From the NCBI GenBank assembly GCA_964465385.1, contig CAYXIM010000040.1:1-16414 (forward strand): a stretch of 16,414 nt of DNA. Reading direction: 5' to 3'. Under the pieces are notes generated by a model. The model saw only the letters and a program-made list of their open reading frames with translations, had not been told where the DNA came from and made no database searches. This DNA is from JAAYBY01 sp964465385. GTDB taxonomy: Bacteria; Bacillota; Clostridia; Saccharofermentanales; UBA5734. Each line of letters starts with the position of its first letter. Within the stretch, counting starts at the first letter, position 1. This document shows positions 1-6,636 of the stretch, in pieces. The translations under genes were made by a program, and so were the position numbers.

Positions 1-35
1 TTTACTTTTCATCTCTGGGCAATTCATTTTACAAC

Positions 36-551
36 TTACCAGCAAGCGCCCTGGGTGCCAGCATCAAGCCAGTCCCGGGCCAGGAGCCGAACCCCCGGCT
101 GGATCTCAATGCATCCGTTTTGCACCTCCGCCAAAGGCACCAGGACAAAGGCTCGTTCGTGCATCCTGGGGTGCGGCAGTGTCAACTCGGCGGTCTGGCA
201 GGAGACCGAACCAACTATCAGCAGGTCAATGTCCAGCAAACGGGGCCCCCAGCGCACCGTTCGCTTCCGCCCTGCCTTGGTTTCCAGGGCCTGGCAGTGA
301 TGCAAAAGCGCCAGGGGAGACAAGCATGTTTCAAGCCGGACCACGCAATTGAGAAAAGGGGGCTGGTTGGTCAGGCCGACCGGATCGGTTTCATAAAGCG
401 ATGACACGGCTGTTAACCGGCTTTGTGGCAGGCTGGCCAGGGCCTGGATGGCATCACGCAAAAGTTGTCTGCTGTCGCCCTGGTTCGAGCCAAGTGACAG
501 CAGGGCCGGCACCGCCTGGTCTGGTTTTCTGGCAGCAGCCTCCGAGCCCAT
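36..551 (-). CDS. folK: 2-amino-4-hydroxy-6-hydroxymethyldihydropteridine diphosphokinase (HPPK)
   Basis: Cytoplasmic folate enzyme that transfers pyrophosphate from ATP to 6-hydroxymethyl-dihydropterin, giving the substrate of FolP. The 171-residue protein shows the HPPK landmarks: LSLGSNQGD (18-26), ETDPVG (54-59), the family signature RWGPRLLDIDLL (100-111) carrying the Mg-binding Asp pair, and HPRMHERAFVLVPL (127-140). The open frame extends upstream to 635, but the extension lies inside folB and looks unrelated to the family. The ATG at 551 has a GGAGG 8 nt upstream and overlaps the folB stop as TGATG, so it is chosen. This is the last visible gene of the fol operon; the stop is TAA at 36-38. 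The length is normal for HPPK. Confidence 0.95.
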   Translation of the reverse strand: MGSEAAARKPDQAVPALLSLGSNQGDSRQLLRDAIQALASLPQSRLTAVSSLYETDPVGLTNQPPFLNCVVRLETCLSPLALLHHCQALETKAGRKRTVRWGPRLLDIDLLIVGSVSCQTAELTLPHPRMHERAFVLVPLAEVQNGCIEIQPGVRLLARDWLDAGTQGACW

Positions 552-925
552 CAGGACCGCCTCCGTTGCAGGTGAACCCCCATGTAGGCAAACGAGCCAT
601 CGATAGGGGCCTGGGGCTTGCGAACAGTGACCCATACGGTATCCAACAGGGGGTGGCCTTCAAGCAGCAGGTCTGCGATGGCTCCTGCCAGCCGTTCAAT
701 CAGGTCGAAGCGGGCCGTTGCCATCAGCTGCCGGATGTCCCGGTAGACGGCACCGTAGTCAATCGTGTCTTCAAGCCGGTCGGTCTCAACAGCTTTCAGG
801 TGGCGCACCCCGAGAACCAAATCAATTTCAAAGGGCTGCCCTTCTTTTTTTTCGGCCTCATGAACCCCCACGTAACCGTGAAAAACAAGGTTGTTCATCA
901 AAATTTGATCCAAAGCCTGCGGCAT
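551..925 (-). CDS. folB: Dihydroneopterin aldolase
   Basis: Converts 7,8-dihydroneopterin to 6-hydroxymethyl-dihydropterin plus glycolaldehyde; members of the family usually form octamers. The 124-residue length is typical. Family residues are visible: GYVGVHEAE near the N terminus (Glu23), DTIDYGAVY (54-61, with the conserved Tyr57), FDLIERLAG (Glu77) and the catalytic lysine in VRKPQAPI (Lys103). The start is well set by a near-perfect AAGGAGGTGA six nt before the ATG. It begins 2 nt after the folP stop and shares one base with the folK start, which suggests translational coupling within the fol operon. Confidence 0.95.
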   Translation of the reverse strand: MPQALDQILMNNLVFHGYVGVHEAEKKEGQPFEIDLVLGVRHLKAVETDRLEDTIDYGAVYRDIRQLMATARFDLIERLAGAIADLLLEGHPLLDTVWVTVRKPQAPIDGSFAYMGVHLQRRRS

Positions 926-927
926 GG

Positions 928-1800
928 TCAGTCACCTCCTTTTCGGCAAAGCACATCGGTCATCCGCACCAGATCCATAAGGGCGGACACATCATGCACA
1001 CGCACAAAATCAGCCCCCCGGGCAATAGAGATGGCAACCGCAGCGGCTGTGCCCATCAGCCGGTCGGGCTGGCCGTCAGGCAGGCTTTCGCCAATAAACC
1101 GTTTGCGCGATGGACCGACCAGCAAGGGATACCCCAGTTGCTCAAAGCACGCCAGCTCCTGGATCATACGGATAGACTGTGCCGTTGAAACCCCAAAGCC
1201 AATGCCTGGATCCAGGATGATCCGATCTGCGCTCAGTTGAGCCGCCTGTGCCCGGTCCAGGCTGCGTTGGAAAAAACGGATCATGTGATCCAACAGATCC
1301 GGCTTTTGCTGGCCTGGTGGTGCCGGATCAATCCGGGCGTTGTACATAACGATCAGGCCGGCCCCGTAGCGGGCGGCGACACGGGCCATGTCTCCCTTCT
1401 GGTGCAAACCCATGGTGTCGTTGATCACGCTGGCCCCGGCCTCAAGGGCTGCCTGGGCAACCGCTGGTTTATAGGTATCCACCGAAAGAACGGTGTCACC
1501 AGTCTGGGCCAGGGCCCGAATAACCGGCAAGATCCGCCTCATTTCTTCCTGGGCTCCCACCGGACTGGCCTGGGGTCGGGTGGATTCTCCGCCGATATCG
1601 ATCAGGTCTGCTCCGGCGTCAATCAGCCGTGCGGCCTGGTTCAGGGCGGCCTGGGTGGAAAAAAAGGAGCCACCATCAGAAAAAGAATCCGGCGTGACAT
1701 TTAAAATACCCACCACGTAGGTGCGTTTACCCAATGGGAAGGTGTGTTTGCCACAGCGAAAGACCTTGGCACAAGAAAGCGCCGACAGCTTCTGGTCCAT
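928..1800 (-). CDS. folP: Dihydropteroate synthase
   Basis: Condenses the hydroxymethyl-dihydropterin pyrophosphate made by FolK with p-aminobenzoate to give dihydropteroate; it is the target of sulfonamides. The 290-residue TIM-barrel protein has the expected motifs: GILNVTPDSFSDGG (31-44), DIGGESTRP (68-76), SVDTYK (106-111), INDTMG (126-131), DPGIGFG (197-203), the SRKRF loop (231-235) and RVHD (267-270). The usual V-M-H after the central strand reads VMYN here, a mild variation. The start ATG has a GAGG 8 nt upstream and lies 4 nt after the folE stop. The roughly 25 residues before the core are within normal variation. Confidence 0.95.
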   Translation of the reverse strand: MDQKLSALSCAKVFRCGKHTFPLGKRTYVVGILNVTPDSFSDGGSFFSTQAALNQAARLIDAGADLIDIGGESTRPQASPVGAQEEMRRILPVIRALAQTGDTVLSVDTYKPAVAQAALEAGASVINDTMGLHQKGDMARVAARYGAGLIVMYNARIDPAPPGQQKPDLLDHMIRFFQRSLDRAQAAQLSADRIILDPGIGFGVSTAQSIRMIQELACFEQLGYPLLVGPSRKRFIGESLPDGQPDRLMGTAAAVAISIARGADFVRVHDVSALMDLVRMTDVLCRKGGD

Positions 1801-1804
1801 GTTT

Positions 1805-2410
1805 CTAGCCTCGTTGGATCTGTTGGATCAAGGACATGGTTTCGGCCCTGGAGCGTGCGTCGCTCTTGCAAAGACCCCTTAAGGCTGATGTGACCGTGAT
1901 GGACCCTGGTTTTCGGATGCCGCGCATGGTCATGCACAGATGCTCTGCCTCCACGACCACAGCCACACCCAGAGGTTTGACGGTTTTCATGAACGTGTCC
2001 GCCACTTGTGCTGTCAGGCGCTCCTGCAACTGTGGCCTTCGCGACATGACATCGACCAGCCTGGCGATCTTGCTCAAACCGACCACACGGCCTGCCCGGG
2101 GTATGTAGGCCACATGAGCCCTGCCGCTGAACGGAAGCAGGTGGTGTTCACACATGGAGTAAAAAGGGATGTCTCCCACCACAACCATCGCATCATGGTC
2201 TTCTTCATGAAAGATTTTCATCAGCCCTTCAACCGGGACATGCAGGCCTGAAAAGACTTCTTCATACATGCGGGCCACACGGGCCGGGGTTTCAAGCAAC
2301 CCTTCCCGATCCGGGTTTTCACCAACAGCCAGCAGGATTTCTCGTACCGCCTGCTCGATGCGGGGCCGGTCAACGGCCGAAACATGCTTGTCGTCTTTTA
2401 CCTGGGTCAT
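1805..2410 (-). CDS. folE: GTP cyclohydrolase I
   Basis: First enzyme of folate synthesis; it opens and rearranges GTP to 7,8-dihydroneopterin triphosphate and formate. The 201-residue protein carries the signature MCEHHLLPFSGRAHVAYIP (86-104) and HLCMTMRG (157-164). Together these provide the zinc ligands, probably Cys87, His90 and Cys159. GLSKIARLVD and RPQLQERLT are also typical of the type IA enzyme. AAAGGG lies 8 nt before the ATG, which overlaps the stop of the upstream AraC gene as ATGA, so the two are probably translationally coupled. Its position ahead of folP, folB and folK fits its role as the first pathway step. Confidence 0.96.
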   Translation of the reverse strand: MTQVKDDKHVSAVDRPRIEQAVREILLAVGENPDREGLLETPARVARMYEEVFSGLHVPVEGLMKIFHEEDHDAMVVVGDIPFYSMCEHHLLPFSGRAHVAYIPRAGRVVGLSKIARLVDVMSRRPQLQERLTAQVADTFMKTVKPLGVAVVVEAEHLCMTMRGIRKPGSITVTSALRGLCKSDARSRAETMSLIQQIQRG

Positions 2411-3369
2411 ATACCGGGCCCTTTCTCTTCCAGAAGGCTTCGCCTGTATTGCATGGGCGTCATACCAATGTGCTTGCGAAAGGCCGCGTTAAAGCGTTGG
2501 GGACTGGAAAAACCCACTTCCCGGGCAATGCCGCTGACCTTCTTGTCTGCTTGCTTCAAGAGTTTGCAGGCGTGATCCACCCGGACCTGCATGAGGAACG
2601 ACATGGGGCTGATGCCCGTCTCATCACGAAACGCACGGGTGAAGTAGCCCTGGCTCAGAAAAACATACGCTGCCACATCTCCGATGGATAAATCACGATC
2701 GTGATGTTCAACGATGTAGCGCTGGGCGATGCGCACCAGCTCGCCAGCTTTACCTGTCCGCACACGCAGGCTTTCTTCCCATTCCTCTCGCAGGCCACGG
2801 GCCAGCACCACCAGCAATTCGATGGCCAGAAGCTGCATCATGAGGTCGCTGCCGTAGCTTTCACGCTGTTTTTCATGCAGGATGCGCTCAACCAGGGTGG
2901 TGATATCCTGGCGGCTTTTGCCCTGAAGCAGCAAAAAAGGTTCGGTGGCAGGCTCCAGCCCGCTGTCTTCGCCCGAAGCGAAATCTATGAATTGCTCCAG
3001 GGTCTGGGGTGCGATGTTATCAGACCAGCTGTAAGCGGATCGGCTGTTTTGGGTGTCAGCGGCCTTGCTTGAAAAACCAAAATAGAGCACCAGCATGTCT
3101 GCTGGTCCGTCAAGGATCTGAATCTGGTGGACTGTCTGGGGGCGGATGATAAGGGTTGCGCCCTTTTCAATCTGGATACGGCGGCCCTGAATATTAAAAA
3201 GGGCTTTGCCACTGCGTAAATAGGTCAGCTCGTGGTATTCATGGCGGCTGGGACCGGTCAGGGTTGCCGAGCGTTCAAAGCTTCGTTCCATCCCTTTAAA
3301 AACAACCGGTATCGAACCGGCTGCGTCCATCATTCCTTTTTCAACGGCTGGAAGCAGGTTTTCTAGCAT
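2407..3369 (-). CDS. AraC-family transcriptional regulator, cupin sensor domain, first gene of the fol operon
   Basis: Predicted DNA-binding regulator of 320 residues. The N-terminal half (about 30-130) resembles an AraC-type cupin ligand pocket, with HEYHELTYLRSG and GATLIIRPQTVHQI. The C-terminal 100 residues are a double helix-turn-helix AraC domain with LSIGDVAAYVFLSQGYFTRAFRDETGISPMSFL, VSGIAREVGFSSPQRFNAAFRKHIGMTPMQYR. The start is ambiguous: a GTG at 3381 and ATGs at 3378, 3375 and 3369 are in frame. ATG 3369 is preferred because AGGTGA (3383-3378) lies 8 nt ahead of it. The stop overlaps the folE start by 4 nt. The ligand is unknown; control of the fol operon or of itself is inferred only from position. 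Confidence 0.88.
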   Translation of the reverse strand: MLENLLPAVEKGMMDAAGSIPVVFKGMERSFERSATLTGPSRHEYHELTYLRSGKALFNIQGRRIQIEKGATLIIRPQTVHQIQILDGPADMLVLYFGFSSKAADTQNSRSAYSWSDNIAPQTLEQFIDFASGEDSGLEPATEPFLLLQGKSRQDITTLVERILHEKQRESYGSDLMMQLLAIELLVVLARGLREEWEESLRVRTGKAGELVRIAQRYIVEHHDRDLSIGDVAAYVFLSQGYFTRAFRDETGISPMSFLMQVRVDHACKLLKQADKKVSGIAREVGFSSPQRFNAAFRKHIGMTPMQYRRSLLEEKGPGI

Positions 3370-3389
3370 CCTCATCATCACCTGGCCCT

Positions 3390-3418
3390 ATCATAGCAGA
3401 AAGGGGGTGGGATGACAA
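3390..3418 (-). promoter_or_regulatory. Promoter of the araC-type regulator/fol operon
   Basis: On the minus strand, TTGTCA (3418-3413) and TATGAT (3395-3390) are separated by exactly 17 nt, each matching the sigma-A consensus at five of six bases. Transcription should start around 3383, right at the AGGTGA ribosome site, so the leader before ATG 3369 would be only about 14 nt. No convincing terminator is seen between the preceding Tad gene stop (3439) and this promoter, so some read-through from the Tad operon is possible. Confidence 0.65.
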
Positions 3419-3438
3419 AAGGTTTGTGGCCCATCAGC

Positions 3439-4071
3439 TTATGGTATCAAGGCCTCTTCATTGACCACAGACAAGCGGATGAAACAGCTGTCTAAAGCCA
3501 GGGCCAGCTGGTCTGCCTGTTCGCTGGACAAATCCAGACACAGCAAGGTGGTGTGCAGGTCTGTTGCGTGTAAGTCTGTGCTTTGTGGCCGCATGACGCT
3601 TTGGACGGCAAGCGCGCGCAGGACCTGCACGCTGTCCAGGCCGGGGTTTCTAGGAATCAGGTAAAGGTCGATCAGGTTGCCTGCTGAAAGCCAAAAGCCG
3701 TTGGCCTGGGCTGGATCCAGTTCCAATGTCATCAGGCGCCTGCCCGGTCCACTATTGGAGTAGACCAGGCCCGAAGGCCAGGGGCTGATCCGGTCCCGGA
3801 TGAGCAGGTCTCCTGCCAGTAAATCCGTCCGGGCATAGCAAGGTGTCGGCAGGTCTTGCATGGTCACTGCGTTTCGTGGCAGGTCAGCCTCCTGGAGCCA
3901 AATCTCTTTGAACTGATTTGGTTCCAGGAGGCTGCCGGCGGCAAGCGGTTCGATAAGCAGGCAGGCCGGCTGCAGCCGTTCCTTATCTCGGTTTTGGCCC
4001 GCAAACCAGGACAAACCGATCAGTGTCGCCGTCACAAGAAGGGTCAAGATGAGTTGTCTGGATCGTCGCAT
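3439..4071 (-). CDS. CpaB/RcpC-like SAF-domain Flp pilus assembly protein
   Basis: Last gene of the Tad operon. The 210-residue product starts with a positively charged tip (MRRSRQ) and one hydrophobic segment (about 7-24), so it is probably anchored in the membrane with the rest outside. Residues 37-94 look like an SAF domain of the CpaB family (IEPLAAGSLLEPNQFKEIWL, then RTDLLAGDLLIRDRIS). RRLMTLELDPAQANGFWLSAGNLIDLYLI matches the part of CpaB proteins that follows this domain. In diderm Tad systems CpaB works with the secretin; no secretin is visible here, as expected for a Gram-positive cell. AAAGGAG lies 9 nt before the ATG. The gene starts 23 nt after the preceding TadE-like gene. Confidence 0.8.
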   Translation of the reverse strand: MRRSRQLILTLLVTATLIGLSWFAGQNRDKERLQPACLLIEPLAAGSLLEPNQFKEIWLQEADLPRNAVTMQDLPTPCYARTDLLAGDLLIRDRISPWPSGLVYSNSGPGRRLMTLELDPAQANGFWLSAGNLIDLYLIPRNPGLDSVQVLRALAVQSVMRPQSTDLHATDLHTTLLCLDLSSEQADQLALALDSCFIRLSVVNEEALIP

Positions 4072-4094
4072 GACGTGGGTCTCCTTTCAAGCGG

Positions 4095-4586
4095 TCAGTC
4101 AAGAATCAGTTCAACACCCTGGCGGATCAGGATCGGTTCGCCCGTTGTTCCTTCCAGACGGGCGGTCAGCACAACAAGGGGTCGGACCCTGGGTTGCCTG
4201 TCCCCCATCCAGTGGTCAGGATCTTGAACAAGGGGTTCTTCCAGCACCTGAACTTGCTGTAAAACCAGCCGATCCTGCAGCACAGGCGGCAGGCCATCAT
4301 CAAAAACCTGGGTCAGCTGGCGGCGTGCCGTCAGTGGCAGCACCTGAACATTGCCACGGCTTAAGCTGGCCGGATCAACCACCAGGGGTGCTGAGGCCAG
4401 CACCTGTTGGAGCATCTGATGGGACCGCCGAACCAAACACCAGGTCATCAGCCGGCGACAGGCCTCTAGACCCAGGGGTAACATGAGCAGCAGGCAACAG
4501 GCCACTGCCACAAGCGCCAGCCCGGCGGATCCGTTTCGGCTGCGATCACGCGACAGACAAGGCTTGCCTGATAGGTGTAAGTCCAT
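4095..4586 (-). CDS. TadE-like membrane-anchored pilus accessory protein
   Basis: Small protein of 163 residues. It has a basic N terminus, then SRDRSRNGSAGLALV running into a hydrophobic segment (about 20-40), followed by an extracellular-type region ending in VELILD. This layout (basic, RxRG/NGSA-like, one membrane segment, soluble tail) is that of TadE/TadG-type minor pilin-like proteins, but no family-defining residue is diagnostic, so the name is inferred from layout and operon position. The start is well supported by GGAGG (4598-4594) 7 nt before the ATG. This places the first 121 nt inside the preceding gene in another frame. Confidence 0.65.
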   Translation of the reverse strand: MDLHLSGKPCLSRDRSRNGSAGLALVAVACCLLLMLPLGLEACRRLMTWCLVRRSHQMLQQVLASAPLVVDPASLSRGNVQVLPLTARRQLTQVFDDGLPPVLQDRLVLQQVQVLEEPLVQDPDHWMGDRQPRVRPLVVLTARLEGTTGEPILIRQGVELILD

Positions 4587-4909
4587 ACAACCGCCTCCAT
4601 TTTCAGTGCTTTCAACCGCCGGCCGGGCTGGTTGACCTGAACAGTCAACAACATGGCTTGTCCGTAATGGCCCGTTCGGGGGGCTTGGATCAGAACCGTG
4701 TCAAAGCCATGTTCTGACAAGGCTTGTCGAAAGGCTGTTTCCAAGTCGACCGTCATGCCGCCTTCCTGGTCCATGCGCAGCGCATAGCTGTGGCAGATGG
4801 CATCAAACTCGATCCGGGAGAAAACAGGCAGAATCATCAAAAAGAGCTGCAAGCAAATGGCCACCAGAAAAATCAAGGCAAAAACCGTTGCCAGCAAAGT
4901 ATCCATCAT
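4466..4909 (-). CDS. Small single-pass membrane protein of the Tad operon (TadE-like/DUF4320-like)
   Basis: Product of 147 residues. One N-terminal hydrophobic segment (TLLATVFALIFLVAICLQLFLMI) is followed by a soluble domain with a phenylalanine/isoleucine-rich start (FSRIEFDAICHSYALRMDQEGGMT). This resembles the small DUF4320-type proteins found beside Flp1 pilins in clostridial Tad loci, though the match is from memory and not diagnostic. A GTG at 4918 is in frame, but AAGGGG directly abuts it. The ATG at 4909, 9 nt from the same AAGGGG, is the better start. The last 40 codons overlap the next gene in another frame; their composition (WRLWQWPVACCSCYPWV) looks unselected, so the conserved part may end near residue 125. 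Confidence 0.65.
   Translation of the reverse strand: MMDTLLATVFALIFLVAICLQLFLMILPVFSRIEFDAICHSYALRMDQEGGMTVDLETAFRQALSEHGFDTVLIQAPRTGHYGQAMLLTVQVNQPGRRLKALKMEAVVWTYTYQASLVCRVIAAETDPPGWRLWQWPVACCSCYPWV
4594..4598 (-). promoter_or_regulatory. Ribosome binding site inside the upstream gene, sets the start at 4586
   Basis: GGAGG on the minus strand sits 7 nt before the ATG at 4586, while still inside the coding frame of the upstream TadE-like gene. It argues that the 121-nt overlap is real rather than an over-long start call. Confidence 0.6.
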
Positions 4910-4937
4910 GGTCGCCACCCCCTTGGTTGCAAGGTTA

Positions 4938-5177
4938 TCAGTTGCTGGAAAACAATTCGGCTGACATGGTGTTCCACCAGTCTCCCAATTTACTGATCAC
5001 CTCTTCGGCAAAGCTTCTTAAGCCAGGAATGACCACGACAACCGCAATCAAAATAGCCGCTGCGATGCCGATAACTTCATTGAGGCCAAAGCCTGAACGG
5101 TGTTTAAGTGCGAGCTGGACGCCGGTCTTGAGAACCGGCCGCTTCCATCGCAATCGTGAGAATGGTTTGTGCTTCAT
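4938..5177 (-). CDS. Flp1-family type IVb prepilin
   Basis: Main structural pilin candidate, 79 residues. The basic leader ends in KHRSG and is followed by FGLNEVIGIAAAILIAVVVVIPGL. Cleavage after Gly29 would leave Phe at +1 and the conserved Glu at +5, as in type IV pilins, followed by the hydrophobic helix that embeds the subunit in the membrane and packs the fibre core. The mature part is only about 50 residues, which is normal for Flp pilins. ATG 5177 is preferred because AAAGGA lies 7 nt ahead; an in-frame ATG at 5186 directly abuts that site. It lies between tadC and two TadE-like genes, which is the expected position. Confidence 0.85.
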   Translation of the reverse strand: MKHKPFSRLRWKRPVLKTGVQLALKHRSGFGLNEVIGIAAAILIAVVVVIPGLRSFAEEVISKLGDWWNTMSAELFSSN

Positions 5178-5202
5178 TTTTTTCATCCTTTCTGTGCTGT
5201 GT

Positions 5203-6054
5203 CTAGTGAAAGACGGTTTGTGTGGTATGGATCACTTCTGCAAACAAGGGGACCAGAAAAACCACCAGCCAGAGGAGCAGGGCCAGAGCGGCGATCCAGG
5301 TCAGGCGGGAGCGGATGCGTTCTGTTTCTTCCTGCATGCGGGCGTAAGTCCTGGTAAAGAGCAGCTGCTCCATGCGAGACAGGGTTTGCCCTGAAATGCC
5401 GGACTGGAGGCATTGCCTGATCTGCCCGGTTAAAACTCGGGTGTCTGCTGCACCAAACGCATGTTCCAAGACGCCAAAAGCCTGCTCGATATCATGGGTC
5501 AGCTCATAAAGCGCCGAAAAACGAACCAAAATCGGTTGGACCAGCGGGTCTCGAACCACCTGCGGCAGGCCTTTAAGGGCGTCAGACAGGCTGATGCCGG
5601 ATGAGACTTGTTCATGGATAAAGCGATAGATTTTATAAACGTGTCTAGAAAAACGAGCCTGACGTTGGCTGGCACACCGTGTGACAAACAGATTGACCTG
5701 GCTGATGCCAAACATAGGAAGCCCCAGCGCCAAGAGGGGTTGCCGTAAAAAGAGTCCGATCATCAAGCCACCAGCTGCCAGACAGACATAAAACAAGAGA
5801 AAAAACCGATGCGCCCGGACGGAAGGCCAACCGGCACGGGCCAGGCGATCCCGGTGCCTGCTCAGCAGCAGCTGCAGCTGATTGGCCAAGGGCCCGGAGG
5901 GTTTCTGCTTCAGGTCCCCTTGTGCCACACCTCCCGCTTCAAGCAGCGGACGGGATAACGCACAAGCGATGGCCGGTAACAACCGGTAGATGGCAAGCGC
6001 AGTCACCCCGGATGACAAAAGCAGGGCCGTAAAAGCCTCTTTTGAACAAGCCAT
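5203..6054 (-). CDS. tadC: TadC-like inner-membrane platform protein (type II secretion F family)
   Basis: Integral membrane protein of 283 residues thought to form, with TadB, the platform on which the CpaF ATPase drives pilin assembly. Hydrophobic segments are seen near residues 9-30, at about 82-120 (two segments in FFLLFYVCLAAGGLMIGLFL and the stretch after it), and at 255-275. Between the last two lies the soluble four-helix T2SSF core, with YKIYRFIHEQVSSGISLSDALKGLPQVV and TGQIRQCLQSGISGQTLSRMEQLLF. AAAGGGGG precedes the ATG. The gene starts 12 nt after tadB ends. TadC rather than TadB is chosen from gene order and overall layout. Confidence 0.85.
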   Translation of the reverse strand: MACSKEAFTALLLSSGVTALAIYRLLPAIACALSRPLLEAGGVAQGDLKQKPSGPLANQLQLLLSRHRDRLARAGWPSVRAHRFFLLFYVCLAAGGLMIGLFLRQPLLALGLPMFGISQVNLFVTRCASQRQARFSRHVYKIYRFIHEQVSSGISLSDALKGLPQVVRDPLVQPILVRFSALYELTHDIEQAFGVLEHAFGAADTRVLTGQIRQCLQSGISGQTLSRMEQLLFTRTYARMQEETERIRSRLTWIAALALLLWLVVFLVPLFAEVIHTTQTVFH

Positions 6055-6066
6055 AAAGACCCCCTT

Positions 6067-6636
6067 TCAGCTGCCGCTTTTCTTCGCAATGGCCCGGTAG
6101 CCCAAAACCGCTGCTGCATAAAAGACACAGCCAACTGCCAACAGCACACGTCCGGCGGGTTCCGTGAGAAACACCGCGCGGGCTGCTGGGTATGCCAGCA
6201 GTCGAATCAGGCAGATAAGCGGTACGGTGGTCAGGATGGCCACCGTCCATCGTCTGTCCCGGGCATGGGATAACCTTCGGCGTGTGTGCTCTTCTTCGAT
6301 GCGGTTCATCTGCCACTCCAGATGAGTCAGCAGCATCGGCAGGTTTCCCCGATAACGAAAATTGAATCGGATGGCAGCCAGCAGGTCTTGAAAGTGCTCG
6401 TGGTCAAGGCTTTTTTCGAAATGGTGGAGGGCTTCATCCACAGCCATTCCTCCTTTGACGCGTGTGACAAACTGGTCCACCGCACCGCGCATGGGTTCTT
6501 GAATACCGCTATCCAGCGCCTTTTGGAAGGCGTAGAGCAAATCCTCGCGGACCTGACACCAGCGGTTGAGCTCACTGACCAGCTGTAAGGTCTGCTGTCG
6601 CACCTGGCTGGCATGACCAAAGCGTTTCCAGATCAT
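6067..6636 (-). CDS. tadB: TadB-like inner-membrane platform protein (type II secretion F family)
   Basis: Partner of TadC in the assembly platform, 189 residues. A cytoplasmic T2SSF-like helical core (CQVREDLLYAFQKALDSGI, VKGGMAVDEALHHFEKSL, FNFRYRGNLPMLLTHLEWQM) is followed by two membrane segments (about 120-140 and 155-178). It lacks the N-terminal membrane segments of the roughly 300-residue proteobacterial TadB, as is usual in clostridial loci. The frame opens at 6684, but the ATG at 6636 has AAGGAGG 6 nt upstream and is chosen. It overlaps the cpaF 3' end by 65 nt in a different frame, suggesting coupled translation. Confidence 0.85.
   Translation of the reverse strand: MIWKRFGHASQVRQQTLQLVSELNRWCQVREDLLYAFQKALDSGIQEPMRGAVDQFVTRVKGGMAVDEALHHFEKSLDHEHFQDLLAAIRFNFRYRGNLPMLLTHLEWQMNRIEEEHTRRRLSHARDRRWTVAILTTVPLICLIRLLAYPAARAVFLTEPAGRVLLAVGCVFYAAAVLGYRAIAKKSGS

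Noticed and set aside
1..27. Possible start of another minus-strand gene after folK (ATG at 27 or 12)
   Set aside because: No good ribosome site precedes either ATG and too few codons are visible to judge.
401..1240. A 279-codon plus-strand open frame across folK, folB and folP
   Set aside because: It runs antisense through three well-identified folate genes and has low-complexity, proline/serine-rich translation typical of a shadow frame.
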